Counted from the stretch's first letter, positions 1-36,221 are shown. The stretch: DNA of 64,000 nt from Amorphochlora amoebiformis (GCA_054601695.1 BAAHQB010000424.1:1-64000), one strand, 5' to 3'. Numbers and translations are program-made. The notes: generated from the sequence alone by a model not told the origin.

Positions 1-21350
<21,350 letters not shown>

Positions 21351-22330
21351 AGGTTTCTGGCACTGTGAAAGGAAAAAAGCAAGATATTTACACGATGAAA
21401 AGCTTTGGCCCTGGTTTCTCCTCCTTAGCACACATGCTGGGCCCGAGTCTTCACCAAACAACTATGTTTAATCCTTATTTAATCCGATACCCTGTCTACC
21501 CCTCGCTCGGTGGTAACTACCTGCACGAGCAAGCCAAAATCCCATCAGCAAAATGAGATATTGCATCATTCTCCGCTCTTCTCGACCGCTTGTAGACTAC
21601 ACTTATCGCGTGTGAAGTGAATACCAAGGGGGCCACAAAGTTAGGGAAGAAGGCCCAGGGTGAAACCGGGGCTAGAGGTAACGAATTTGGTAATTAGGGG
21701 GGCCAGGACCTCAGTGTGCTAGACGCCCAGTGCTACGGCGTCCGGCGGTAACTTGGATGTCGTGAGCATTTAATAATAACTGTGTAGGAAGTCAGATACT
21801 CTATTAAGATTTACTAATATCGGTAAAATATAAATCAAACCTTTCAATGTCATGTCGGCCCAGTGTCGGGGTTGCGTCAACCAATGGAGTCGCAGTACTC
21901 AAGACCCAACTCAGTTTGCAGAGGGAAGTGAGTCTGGTGTACACATTCCTTTAAACCAAAATGTATCTGGTCTCTCGTGTCTCTTGCTCTCTCAAACGTT
22001 TCCTTCTCCTGTACCATGATATTTCCTTCTGATCCTTCCGCGGGAACCTTTGGATTCCCTACGAGAACCCGCAAACTCCGGCGAAAATCCCTCTTTAGTT
22101 CCTTGCGTCACCCGTGAAGGTGTGTACCCGGGTCCCCGATCAAACGTCACTATGCGTGACATCGCATTGGAACGTGTGGTCGTGTTTGATATATCTTCAT
22201 ATCTAAATATCGATATCTGCTGGTGACAGCGATGGGCCTGGTTGTATCGATGAAAAAAATGTTTACCCTGCCCTGTCGTAGGTTTCTCATCGATCATATG
22301 ATATACAAAGGGTCTAGTTAGGGTCAAAAG
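21351..22330 (-). other. Unassigned non-repetitive region with candidate minus-strand coding
   Basis: TA repeats stop here and base composition is balanced. On the minus strand, 22327-21992 is open from an ATG (motifs HMIDEKPTTGQGKH, FDRGPGYTPSRVTQGTKEGF) and 22074-21877 is open in another frame (GNIMVQEKETFERARDTRDQ). The overlap could be joined by an intron within about 22090-22050. On the plus strand 21393-21556 is also open (MKSFGPGFSSLAHMLGPSL). No family is recognised. It is either a small gene upstream of the channel or its 5' flank. Low confidence. Confidence 0.3.
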
Positions 22331-22910
22331 ATCTGTGCAATGAGGGGAGGAAGGTTCATTCCTTTGAGGGGAGGTTAGAAAGTTGTTTATTTATTTTTTT
22401 TTCGGTGGGATGTACTCAAGAGGGATATCAGGGTTGGCAGATGCTGAGAGGTATAATTCGAGTAAAAACATAGCCCGCCAGTGTCAAACCTTAAGCTTCT
22501 AGAGCTTTAAGAGGCTCTAGTGATTATACCGTGGTGTATCGAAATCTTCGTATTCGGCCCAGGTGCGGTACCCTCGAGATCCAAGTTCTGATATTCATGT
22601 ACGAACATGCACTAGTCTCGGTATATTACTTGTAAATATGCATAGTGTACGTAGATAGATAGACCTTATACAGTTACTCAATCAAATCTACTCGATGCAT
22701 ATCTTGCGCAGTCACTCATTTGGTATAAAATAATTAAAACTACCACAAATTGACGCATTGAAATATTACAATTCAGGTACGAATTGACGCAATATTTTAT
22801 AATAATTAGTACAATTGCTAATGTTATGTTCAATATAACTATGCACTATCATGATTATTAGCCTAGTAGATTCTAAAATACATTTTGTACGTGTATACGG
22901 TACATATATA

Positions 22911-22953
<43 letters not shown>

Positions 22954-22959
22954 TATAAT

Positions 22960-23172
22960 GACTAATACATTTACATGTACACAAATTATACAGACTCATA
23001 ACTTGTTGGATTACAAATAACTTGCTGCGAAAAAAGGACAAGTGTATATATACATGTAATATAATATAAATAGAGAATCTAGATATCCGAGCTGGGTCTG
23101 CACGAGTGTCCTGACTCCTAAGGCCGCGTCCAAATAAAAAATAAACGCCCGTGACGCCTGGCATGCATACTT
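22960..23172 (-). other. Candidate exon downstream of the 293-codon frame
   Basis: After an acceptor (gtacag, minus strand) at 23173 a frame reads KYACQASRAFIFYLDAALG and on past TLVQTQLGYLDSLFIL before TA repeat. It is plausible as an exon, but no partner in matching phase was identified and two other frames are also partly open. Confidence 0.25.
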
Positions 23173-23336
23173 CTGTACATAAATTATAATACTTGCAGGG
23201 CAAATAAAAGTTTTGATCATCTTCTATCTCCTACAGACAGTATATACAAACACACTGCAAAAATATACGCATATGTTTCGGAGTTAGGAAGAAAACAAGA
23301 ATTTCAGTTTCACTCTGCTCCTATTCTACCTTACCT

Positions 23337-24218
23337 CTACGTGGGCTCAGAAATATGAACCAGAACCGACACTACCTCTATACCCGCCTCTACACTCGTC
23401 TCAGACTTATTCAGGTGTGTAAGCGTCTTGTTGAGAGCTCTCTGCTCCCGAAACACAGGTGAATCCGGTTCCTTACCGATGCGAGGTCTACCACCATTCT
23501 GTGACGTCGCCTGGTTTCTAGGAGACCTGTCCATATCCACACTCTGAGTCTCAGACACGGACAAGTCGTTCAGGGAGGTCTGCACGCTTGGTCTTTTGGA
23601 TTTACCGACGACAGAAGACTGAGAAGAGATGAGGTCAAGCCGAGATTTGAGAAACATCGTCGAGACATTGGATACGTTGGCGCAAGGATGTAAATGAGCT
23701 TTCGATTGGTTGTCGCTGCCAGGAGTCGCAAGTGAGGCTCGGGATAAGCCTGGGCTGCGGGACCCAACTGACAACCCATCCCGTCCGTTTGGAGAAATAC
23801 CAGAGAACCTAAATATTGTCTTGGTGGAAGAAGGACTGTGGTAAAGGCCGCTTCTATTGATGTGTTTCATGAAGCTGAGAATCGTCTTTGACTCCTTGTA
23901 GTCTTGGTATATGTTTTTTGCTACATCACTATAGAAGTCGCCACGGGATGGAACACATCCCATTATTCTGTTGACCTTTAGCGCCGCTCGAGATTCCCTT
24001 GGTAGTCGTGGTGTAGACGAAGACATATGTATGTACGCCTCTCTGGTCTTCGGTCTTCCCATAAATTTCACATCATGTGACTGATGTTTGGAGAAGGTTT
24101 CCTCACCAGACCCCAATCCAGATTCCCTCATCGAGACGACGCTCCCTCGACTCTCGCACTCCGACGAACGTCCTCGATATATTGCTCTGCGCGTCCCGCC
24201 GTAGTGGAAGGATGTCAT
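23337..24218 (-). CDS. Uninterrupted 293-codon hypothetical protein
   Basis: A single continuous frame from ATG at 24218 to a TAG at 23337, with no low-complexity content. It is rich in Ser, Arg and Lys (e.g. MSSSTPRLPRESRAALKVNR, GSRSPGLSRASLATPGSDNQ) and probably disordered, with no transmembrane helix or known domain seen. This contrasts with every other gene here, which averages about 40-90 nt per exon. The frame is open upstream to an AG acceptor about 34 nt before the ATG, so it may be one large exon of a longer gene. A consensus donor (AGAG|GTAAGG) lies a few nt after the stop. Confidence 0.45.
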   Translation of the reverse strand: MTSFHYGGTRRAIYRGRSSECESRGSVVSMRESGLGSGEETFSKHQSHDVKFMGRPKTREAYIHMSSSTPRLPRESRAALKVNRIMGCVPSRGDFYSDVAKNIYQDYKESKTILSFMKHINRSGLYHSPSSTKTIFRFSGISPNGRDGLSVGSRSPGLSRASLATPGSDNQSKAHLHPCANVSNVSTMFLKSRLDLISSQSSVVGKSKRPSVQTSLNDLSVSETQSVDMDRSPRNQATSQNGGRPRIGKEPDSPVFREQRALNKTLTHLNKSETSVEAGIEVVSVLVHISEPT

Positions 24219-24378
24219 CGGTGGGTTGCCGACACTTTTGTGGGTATTCCTACAGGCAGCGGGTTATGTGCGTTACTTCCCATAATAGCCCTTAATAAAT
24301 ATAATATATTTCCTTTTAAGGATCTAATAATTGTAAATACAAATTCCGAAATTATTAGAATTGATTGACATTTTTTAA

Positions 24379-24567
24379 ATGAGTTTCTACGTTATATCAT
24401 ATTCTTCTTATTACACCGTGGCATCCTGCCTTCGATACCTCTTTAAAGGTTTCACGCATGAAAACTTCATTGAAAAGGCAGTAAATTTCATTCCAAAATT
24501 ATCGCTCTGCAGCGTATCAGCTTTACCTTTAAATATAAACAGGCTATCTCTGATTATTGCGGTTCTA

Positions 24568-24575
<8 letters not shown>
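24379..24575. other. Short coding-like island, strand undecided
   Basis: Plus strand: an ATG-led frame at 24379 reads MSFYVISYSSYYTVASCLRY and continues through HENFIEKAVNFIPKLSL into an AC repeat. Minus strand: a frame reads RDSLFIFKGKADTLQSDNFG. Neither shows a clear splice partner. It ends at (AC)n, 24573-24600. Confidence 0.2.
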
Positions 24576-24632
<57 letters not shown>

Positions 24633-24896
24633 TATGACATATAACATTCACACACACATGTATACATTCATATGTATGTATACCATACACATTACACATT
24701 GCATGTACACAATATCACACACATATACACATATATACATGTACACATACACTCTTATATACATATATATACACATGCACATATGCAAATATACATGCAT
24801 ATGTAAATATGGAAGCTTATATATATATATATATATCTATATGTGTGTGTATATATATGTATGTATACATGTATATATAGTAGTACATGTCTATAT

Positions 24897-24930
<34 letters not shown>

Positions 24931-25381
24931 GATATATATTGTTAATATATATATATATACATAGTATGTAGTATATATATATATATATATAGATAATATA
25001 CATATGTGTATATATATATATATATGTGTGTGTGTTGTGTATGTGTATGTGTGTGTATGTCATCATGTAGTATATGATATATATGATAGTAATATGTAAG
25101 TAATAAATGAATACATACATGTACATGTATCACCATATGTGTACAGTATATACTGTCATGTATATACATGTACGGTATGTATATAATAATATATACATAT
25201 TATATCTAGGATTAGTAATTTAGTACTAGTAGTAGTATAATATACATTGTACAATGTATCATTGATCTGACAAATATATATTAGTTAAAATATTATGTGC
25301 AGTTACCGTGGCCCATGATCATATATGTCGCATGATAGAGCATTGTATACTACTAAAATACTAGTATATATACCATGATAT

Positions 25382-25419
<38 letters not shown>

Positions 25420-26129
25420 TATATATAAATGCTATCATGTGATATATGTGTGTGTATGTGTGTTGTAATTATATTTCATGTCATAGTACTATAACAATAT
25501 GTTATATGTCATTTTTCATAATATTAAGAATACAGTCAGTATATATACTAATATTGTACCAAAGAGATGTTTTTATACCCGTTACGATACCTAGTTATAG
25601 TAGTTATATCTCAGGCTATCGCGCTCCTATGTCATCATATATGTACTAGCCTACGTACTAGATCCGACGGTATACACTCTAGATACTAGATATACGTACT
25701 AGACGTAGATGATCTGTAATTAAATTTATGTATATATCCGGATTGACATTCTCAAGCTAACTTAGAACGTTGAATCAAGCAATGAAAGCGCAAAAGCTTA
25801 AACGACCGCACTGGCCGCATGACTCGCTATCAAACTCAAGTGGCAACCTGGCTAAAGATCACGTTATCCGGGCCCTAGTCCAAGAGTAAGCTGCTAGAAC
25901 AAATTCCAGAGCTACGTTCCCTCTCCCCCATGTTTCTTTCTGCTCCACTCCCCCTCAGGCACCCATAAGATACCTGAATACGTACTAACTATAGACTGCC
26001 CAGCCTCTAGAGTCACAACAATTTTTCGCGATCCGCTCGTGCTCCCATCTTATCTTCTTAACCCTCTCACTCGCTATCCTGATGGCTTAGAGCAGCCCGT
26101 ATGGGAAGCTCTAAGCTTATGTGGAGTCG
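24576..26129. other. Intergenic, TA-rich then balanced, no gene supported
   Basis: 24.6-25.4 kb is TA/CA microsatellite. 25.45-25.75 kb is AT-rich unique sequence. 25.75-26.13 kb is balanced unique sequence downstream of the minus-strand membrane protein gene. No RNA gene or recognisable coding segment was identified. A plus-strand open stretch at 25898-26168 is discussed under rejected items. Confidence 0.5.
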
Positions 26130-26473
26130 TCAGCATAGATAGACCCGAAAGCGTAGTACCTAAGAGATGAGGGTAAAAGGGTTAATGTTGATGAATACGA
26201 TGATACTATTAATGTCGGGCTTACTTGTCGAAAGCTTTGTTTAGGGAAGTTCCGAATTTCCTGTACGTTATTTTAAATAAATAAGTAAGCTATGTATAAA
26301 CTATACGAATGAGGAGCATGTATAATACATATATTATATATAAATATATTATATATATGTACATATATGTATATATATATATGTGTGTGTATATGTATAT
26401 TATATGTCTAGTATGTGTGTAGAAAATGTATACAGTGAAACATATCTATACACACACACATATATATATAAAA

Positions 26474-26515
<42 letters not shown>

Positions 26516-26643
26516 AAGATATTGAATATGAATGTATACGCATATAATATAACCTATATTATAGTATATAATATATATATATATATATATATGTATATAC
26601 ATATGTATATATATACACACATGTGTACATACATATACATATA

Positions 26644-26693
<50 letters not shown>

Positions 26694-26789
26694 CTATATA
26701 TGTATATATATATATATAATATATATATATATATATACATATGTATAAACCTGTTCCACGGTATACATTTTCATACATATATATTAGAC

Positions 26790-26835
<46 letters not shown>

Positions 26836-27025
26836 ATATATATATATATATATATACACATACACACATATACACACATATATTATATATATTATATATA
26901 TATATATATATATTCATATGTATATATATATATATATATTATATTAAAAATAGTAAATATGTATCTTTTTGCACTTGTATTCATATATGTGTGCACAATA
27001 CTAAATATATGTACATATATTTATA

Positions 27026-27088
<63 letters not shown>

Positions 27089-27533
27089 TATATATATATA
27101 CATATTGTATGAGAATTCATGTACATACTCATATAATGAAGAAATTGGTAGGAAGTGGTTTCGAGATATGGGGAGGGACAAAGAGCATACATTTAGCAAA
27201 AAACACAAATGGCGAGAGAGTGAGCGAGCAATTTGTGACGGTTGGACATGATTACTTGATTGCGGAGCTGGTCTGATCGCTAGCCTTGGTATCCCCAATC
27301 TTTCTCACCTCAAAAAACTTTCCTAGAACCTGATCACATGGATTTTTATCGATGGTGATAGTAAATGTAGAATGAAAATAGATTCTTGTATGTTATATGT
27401 GCATTATACATACAAGAAAATTATGACGTTATACATATCCATTTTGGAACCTCGAATTTGTTTCCTCGCTTCTCGGGAAAGCCGTTTTCATCCATACCAA
27501 TATGGTCATAACCCTGATCATATGTGTATACAT

Positions 27534-27631
<98 letters not shown>

Positions 27632-27634
27632 TTT

Positions 27635-27673
<39 letters not shown>

Positions 27674-27844
27674 TTATATAATATATATATATATATATAC
27701 ATATATGATTGAGAAGGATTGAAGTTAAATTTAGGATTGGATACATAGATAATCTCATCGTCCATGACAACTTGGAGAGCGATCTCGTCGAACTGACATA
27801 TAATATATATATAATTATATATATATATATATATAGATATATAA

Positions 27845-27875
<31 letters not shown>

Positions 27876-28083
27876 CATTATATTTCTATACATATATATA
27901 TACATATTATATTATATATATTATATGTTATGAATATAAATATGTTTATTTCTATCTATCTATACATACATACATACATTTACATATATATATATATATA
28001 TATAATTATATATATGTATATATATATATATATTAAATACATTTACATACATATATATATATTTTTATATATATATATATAAT

Positions 28084-28118
<35 letters not shown>

Positions 28119-28204
28119 TTATAATACATATAAATGTTACATATTTTTGTTAAAAAAAATTGTAAAAGTTACAAACACGAACGGTGAGATAATAGTGTGT
28201 TTAG

Positions 28205-28272
<68 letters not shown>

Positions 28273-28352
28273 TATATATATATATATATATATCACAATA
28301 TATATATATATACACACACACACACATATATATATATGTAATAGACACATAT

Positions 28353-28417
<65 letters not shown>

Positions 28418-28492
28418 CATGTGTGCGTGTATATATATATATATATATATATATACAAATGATATATATATATGTATGTATATATACATATA

Positions 28493-28523
<31 letters not shown>

Positions 28524-28559
28524 GTACAAAAAGCAAACACGAACGGTGCAATAATAATA

Positions 28560-28610
<51 letters not shown>

Positions 28611-28820
28611 AATAATAGTATATAAAAAAAATTAATAATTATCATACAATTAAAATAATAATACATACGTCCTTACAAACACACATATAACATCGTGTTT
28701 CGACTTAAAATGTATATATTAACACATTTTATACACGTGTTTTATACGTTGATACATGAAGTTATATTGAAAAGGTGAATTAATTATATACGTATACATC
28801 TCAACAAAGATAATTATATG

Positions 28821-28865
<45 letters not shown>

Positions 28866-29174
28866 TCCTTACATTAACTATATCATAGACCTATGGTACA
28901 CGAAAGTACTTACCGTGTATGTGTAAATAAATCTAAGTACATATCATTTCAAGGAACACCTGAGCCGAAAACCCGTTGACGACCTTCATGGAAGGATCTT
29001 CGCCATACTTTTCAACCCACTTGGGTTCCAAATAAATCGGTTCGATCTGAAAACGTATTTCACATATCACGTTGGAATTTTGAATAGAGGAGGCGGGAGG
29101 AGTAAGGATAGCCTGTGTATATGTTTACATCTTTTTACAAATATACATAAAAGAATATACATATATACACATAT

Positions 29175-29221
<47 letters not shown>

Positions 29222-29410
29222 ATAATATATATACATATATATAAATAATAAATATGTCTTCTGAAAACAGGAGAGGCGGGTGGAATGTATTGGTAGGATA
29301 TATATAATATAATAAATATATATATATTTATATATATATATGTATATTATATATGTATATTATATATGTATGTATATATATATCCATATATATATGTGTG
29401 TGTTAAATAT

Positions 29411-29444
<34 letters not shown>

Positions 29445-29527
29445 ATGTGTGTGTATATATATATATATATATTAGTACATATATGTTATATATATATATA
29501 TATATATATATATTAGTACATATATGT

Positions 29528-29566
<39 letters not shown>

Positions 29567-30450
29567 ATATAAACATATATGTGTGTGTGTGTGTGTGTAA
29601 TATATGTAAGTATGTGTTCGTATATATATGAAAGTATTCGCATGTACATACCGAAATCTCGTCCATACCATAGGTTTCCTTCGCATTCTGCTGAACCTGA
29701 GAGATTTATTAATGAAGGGTGCAAAACTAAGCCGTACATTTAAGTCACCTCAATGTATGCCCAACGCAGGAACTGCTCCATGAGATCCGGCCTGAAATAA
29801 GATTTACATAATGTCACTTACCCTTCCTCCTTTGTTAACAACTCTGTATAGATTGTATAAACAACAGCCGTCGATTTCGTTACGAACATCTCACGTTTGC
29901 AGTATGGACAAATACCCGAACCCTTTTTCCCCGAATACATGCGCGAAACAGCTCCCGGATTCCCATATCCAACGAGCTTCAACTTAACCTGGGAATGAAC
30001 TCCGGCAGCTCAACCTTCAGCAGAACCTTGTAATCAAGGCTGGTCGAGGGGGTTGGGACCTCAGGGCGGACGGTTTCCGGGGCGGCATTATCTGCGATAT
30101 CCGCGACGGGCTCGCACGCAGTCTTGCCGAAAGAACGCCTAAAACGAGGGGTCTTCGGGCGGGAAAGAGTGAAAGGCATGCGCGAGGTAGTAGACATCGA
30201 CTTTATCGTCATTGGAGACCCAATAAAAGTTCTAATAGAGCAAAAAGTCATGAGGATGGGTTCAAGGCCACGGTAATATTGGGGGGGTGTCGGATTTACA
30301 TGATGTTTACATCTAGAGGGAAAAGAAAACGTACTGAGTGGTGTATAGTAGGAACATAAGCCCAATTGCGCATACTGCGGTCGCCACCAACGGAACTTTC
30401 GACGAGGAACGACGGCTAGGAATGCCAAAACTGCGATAGTGAGCCTCCAT
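26130..30450 (-). CDS. Membrane-anchored hypothetical protein, 10 exons
   Basis: Exons: 30450-30335, 30231-29989, 29791-29749, 29696-29652, 29046-28960, 27792-27745, 27513-27451, 27329-27309, 26260-26225, 26159-26130. Phases match at every join and give 732 nt, 243 aa. The N-terminus [18 protein letters not shown] is followed by a hydrophobic helix ([18 protein letters not shown]), so a signal anchor. Next come a Pro/Thr/Ser-rich basic linker and a soluble domain with [41 protein letters not shown] and [13 protein letters not shown]. No family is recognised. Exon 8 is only 21 nt. The terminal exon (VLRFRVYLC then TGA) is the weakest. It is divergent from the helicase gene with 60 bp between the two ATGs. 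Confidence 0.7.
27040..27090. repeat. (AAT)n microsatellite
   Basis: About 15 AAT units; a second (AAT)n lies at 28493-28523 and a TTA/TTG array at 62658-62745. Confidence 0.95.
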
Positions 30451-30510
30451 GTCGATCGTCAAATTTAGCCGACTTTTTCTCGAACTTCCGAAGCGTTTAA
30501 TTCCTCGGTT
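30451..30510. promoter_or_regulatory. 60-bp gap between divergent ATGs, likely bidirectional promoter
   Basis: The minus-strand ATG at 30450-30448 and the plus-strand ATG at 30511 face away from each other. The gap is GC-balanced and free of TA repeats, unlike most intergenic DNA here. No TATA box is evident. Either promoter elements lie in the opposite gene's exon, or one of the chosen starts is too far upstream. Confidence 0.4.
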
Positions 30511-31225
30511 ATGGGTCTCGGCCAGCCTCTTGCCACATTTGCCCTGGTATGGGCGGGACTATTGGTCCCTTCTCGCCTCAATTTTCCCATTGGCAGATAT
30601 AATAGGATAGGGCCATTACGTTCCCGGAGTTTTTCCTTGAAGATCTCTGGAAAACTGTCGGCTCCAGAGGCACGTGTCCGCATCAATCACCGGGGTCAAA
30701 GCCGTGGTGGCTCCGCTGGGCGGGGCAGAGGGTGGGGAGCCGTATCCGAAAGCCGGATTCTCGCTGAAGGCCCTGTCGATCATCAAATATCGCTATTACC
30801 GGGGATAGCGGAGGGTTTACCAGCGTGGGGGAGGGAGTATGTGGAGGAGGGGCTAAGGGAAATTCTGGAGGGAAGGGGTTTTGAAGGCCCAACCGCCGTG
30901 CAGGAGAGGTATTGAAGGGTTTTAGAGAGGAAGGGAAATGAAACTTGTTGTGGGTGGTCCAAGGAGTTGTATGGCATAGAGTTTGATGTTTTTGTTCCAA
31001 CTTGTTCTCCTTTTTTCAGTGCTACAGGGCCTATCGCACGCGGGCAGTCCGTTGTGATTCAGGTTGTTTCTATTGCACTCCCTCTGTATGCATCTATATT
31101 CATATGTACATATTTTACACTTTATATATATATTTATATACGAACATAATATATATATATATACATAATATTACATATATATATATATATATATGTATAA
31201 ATAATTATTTATGTATATATATACA

Positions 31226-31267
<42 letters not shown>

Positions 31268-31319
31268 CGTGTGTGTGTGTTTGTATATATATATATATGT
31301 AATATATATATATATATAC

Positions 31320-31359
<40 letters not shown>

Positions 31360-31402
31360 GTATATTATGTTCGTATATATATATATATGTGTGTGTATCT
31401 GT

Positions 31403-31456
<54 letters not shown>

Positions 31457-31554
31457 TGTATAATATATATACACATACACATATATACACACACATATAT
31501 ATATGTTATATATATATATATATATACTTGTGTATACATAACATATATATGTGA

Positions 31555-31593
<39 letters not shown>

Positions 31594-31755
31594 ATAGAAT
31601 ATATACATACATATATATACATACTTCAGGCTAGTACAGGATCAGGTAAAACACTGTCATACCTGGCACCACTCCTCTCGAGGTATATTAGGACTTTTGG
31701 TAAAGAAAACCACCACCAAGTCCAGGTATGTGCTATACATGTAACTATATATATA

Positions 31756-31787
<32 letters not shown>

Positions 31788-31994
31788 TTATATATATATA
31801 TATACGTATATAGATGAATATATGTATATTTATATTTGTATAATTATATTGTATTTGTGTAAATGCATATTCTTATAATATAATGAGATGTGTTTTCCAC
31901 AACGAAAGGGTCTAATCCTCACCCCTTCTCCGGAGCTTTGCGTCCAAATAAAATCCGAGATTCTGTCCCTCTTGAAACCTCAAGCAGGTCTGTT

Positions 31995-32032
<38 letters not shown>

Positions 32033-32314
32033 TATATATATATATATATACATATATATCATATATATGAAAAATATATATTATTGTACATTACACATAA
32101 TATATATATATATATATCACACATAATATTATATATACATATACATATATATACATACACATACATATATATATATATATATACATTGACATTGTAATAC
32201 TACATATGTACGTACATATTTTATATAATATATGTATATATATATATACACATATTACATATACATACATATGTATACATACATATACGTCATCATTGCA
32301 TATACGCATGTATG

Positions 32315-32376
<62 letters not shown>

Positions 32377-32802
32377 GTGTGTGTATATAGGTAAAATATT
32401 TGCCTGTATGAATATGTATATACAAATATACATTAATATATAGTGTGTGTACAATATATATGTGTATATATATATACATATATCATCCAAATTGTACATA
32501 TACCCATCCAAATAACCAAACCATAGGGTAGCAAGCCTGGCCCGCTGCATAAATACACATATTGTGCGATATACATACATACACGTGACCAGCATCATAT
32601 CCCGAACCCCTGCTAATGACGGGAGTGGGAAGCTTGCTGGACCAGCTCGAATCAGCGCGAAGTCATCCACCCGATATTGTCATCGCCACTCCAAAGCAGG
32701 TATGTGTGTCGAAACACTCATGTATGCTTATACATATTACATATGTATGTATAAATATTTTGTATGTATCTATATATGTATATGTGTATATATATATTTA
32801 TA

Positions 32803-32857
<55 letters not shown>

Positions 32858-32999
32858 ATTTGTATATCAATACACACACATATATATATATATATATACA
32901 TAAATACATATATATATATATATCAATACATATATATATATACATAAATACATATATATTTATATATTATACACACATATATATATATATGTACATTTA

Positions 33000-33032
<33 letters not shown>

Positions 33033-33058
33033 TTGTGTCAATTTGAATATTATACCTC

Positions 33059-33100
<42 letters not shown>

Positions 33101-33580
33101 ATATACATATACATATATATATAACATTTTCATATACATGGAGGGGGGGGTGAGGGAAAGCAGGGATTGTTGCAGACCAAGAGAGAGGGAGAACGGCGAC
33201 AAGAGAAAAAAGACAAAAAAGAGAATGGGAGGAGAGACTATCTGTATGAAAGTATCTGTGCACATGTATTTATATATACGTAATATACGTATATAAGTAC
33301 AAAATACGGTATGTGTGTATTTCACGCATGTATTCATGCTTTTATATACAACATTATATGTATACATTTACATATGTGTTCGTAATATATATATATATAT
33401 ATATGTATATTCGTATGCATGTGTATATATATATTACTTATTGCACATTACAATAGATATTTGATATATTTGTGTGTTTATGTATTATTAACGTTGAACT
33501 GATGTATCTGAAAGGTTCGAGCGGCACTGGAGGAGGAGAAGGGGAGAGAGATGTTTCAGGTATTCCCTCCGCTTTGTCTC

Positions 33581-33621
<41 letters not shown>

Positions 33622-33981
33622 GGATATAAATATGTAAATATATATATATGTATGTATATATATATATATATATGTATATATATAATATACTTGGGCGTAT
33701 GTGTATACATAAATACATACATGCAAATATATATACATATATATAGTACATATATATAAATATATGTATATATAAATATGCATATAAATATTATATATAT
33801 ATATATATGTTTATATATGGATACATATATATATGTATATAAATTGTATATATATATATATAAATGTATATTTTAATATATATATATGTATATGTGTGTG
33901 TGTTTGTATTTATACGTATACATACACACATATATAACTAAATATATATATATATATATATTGATATTATATATATGTATT

Positions 33982-34025
<44 letters not shown>

Positions 34026-34212
34026 GTTAATATTATTAGAAAGTGTCATGGATCGTAGTCGATGAGGCTGACCGAGTTCTCAAGGTTATGCTTTATTGTA
34101 CAAAAATATACATACATATATATATATATACATATTTATAATGTGATATACATAATTATATATATCTATATATTTATACATATATATATATATTCATGTT
34201 TCGAAAAATATA

Positions 34213-34249
<37 letters not shown>

Positions 34250-34289
34250 GTATATATATATGTAAAAATGTATACGTAAATATATAAAT

Positions 34290-34386
<97 letters not shown>

Positions 34387-35220
34387 ATATATATACATAT
34401 ATATAAATAGGTCATGTACATATGTATTCATATATAAATATACTATATGACGTATATATATTTAGATGTGTACATATATACATATGTATATATGTGTACA
34501 TATGTATATATGTATATGTAATATACTTATATATTTTATATGCCGAGGAAATTGCATATAAACACCCCAGCCCTTATCAAAATACGCCTCGTTCCGCGAA
34601 AAGAAGTCCAGAGGACGTCATGCGAACCCCTGCGAGGCAACCAAACCCAACCTTCTACAAAAATTCAACCCTTTCTAAGAAAAGAATAAACCCAAATGTA
34701 AAAAGTACACCCGAAGAAAAAGTAAATGTTAGTGACACGCACGCTCCCTCACACCCTTTTTTTTTTTGCACACCACCCAGGTGGTCATCAACCACTTGAT
34801 CCAAGATCACCCCGAGGCCCAGCTCTGCCTCGTCTCCGCCACCGTCAACAACCCCCTTAGGTACCTCCAGACTCGAAACTAAAACTAACCTACCTGATGC
34901 GACCACCCACCTTAATGGCTATGCGACCTTGGACCCATCGCAATGGCGAAGTACCCACCTTAGTGGCAATGTGATCTTGAAGCCACCTTAGTTGCGATGT
35001 ATGTGATCTTGACCTTACAATCCTCGATAGGTCCATGTTCCGGCGGAATGGGTGGAAAGTGGAGAGGATATCTGTAGGGACCCCATTTGAGATTCCCCCT
35101 CAGGTAGAAGGGTGAGGTGGGGGTTTAGATGGGAGCGTATCGGTGTGTATGTATATGTTGTTGTATGTACGTACGTATTTATGCATATATTTCTACATAT
35201 ATGTATATACATATATATAT

Positions 35221-35295
<75 letters not shown>

Positions 35296-35705
35296 ATATA
35301 TACATATATATATATATATGTATTGTGAGCGCAACGGTATGGTAGAACGGTAGCCCTGAGTTTGATTGTAGTCCAGTTCATTTACAACGAACATAAAGGG
35401 AAAACTCACGCAGTTCATTCAGGAAATTCTAGGAACGTTCTAACTTCTCGACCACACTCTCGAATGTTCGAGAAAGTTCCGGAAGCATAGCATTGCGTGA
35501 CGTCACGTCCTGTCACCTAATACTTGAAAACTCCCTTACTACCGGTTACTAGAGGTTACTACCAGGTACTACCGGATCAGACGATCTCCAAGAATCTCCG
35601 GAATCTCCAGTGATCTCCAGCTATCTGTAGAATACGACTACAACACGCTGTCGATATCTACTCTTCGAACTGCTTCCCTTCATGCTATTTATATGTTGCT
35701 TTAAG

Positions 35706-35742
<37 letters not shown>

Positions 35743-36020
35743 GTATGTATACATATGTATATATATATATATATAGATCTGTATGTATACACACACACAT
35801 TATATATATATATATATAATCTGTATGTATATGTATCCCAGATCTCTCATTACTACATGGATCGGCATGGGGTGAAGATGAGTGACAGTATCGCAGGGCT
35901 ATATAAGTCGCGAATCAAGGGGTAGGGAGTGTTTATATGATATAAATACATCTATCATGAAAACGTATACACATAAATTTCTACGTATGTATGCATCGTA
36001 GTATTTACATATATACTTAG

Positions 36021-36051
<31 letters not shown>

Positions 36052-36179
36052 ATATGTGTGTATATATTTGTGTGTTTATATATTATATAGATGTTTTCCT
36101 TAAGATACATATGCTCATTTATATATGTAAATTATTTTTTTGTAAATACATATAGATTTCAATGTGCATACATATGATA

Positions 36180-36221
<42 letters not shown>

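Noticed and set aside
25898-26168. Plus-strand open stretch ending in TGA with a pyrimidine-rich acceptor at about 25959 (IDCPASRVTTIFRDPLVLPS...)
   Set aside because: A tempting terminal exon, but the only nearby upstream exon candidate (25782-25887, donor GTAAGC) is in the wrong phase, and the stretch overlaps the last exon of the better supported minus-strand gene. It remains possible.
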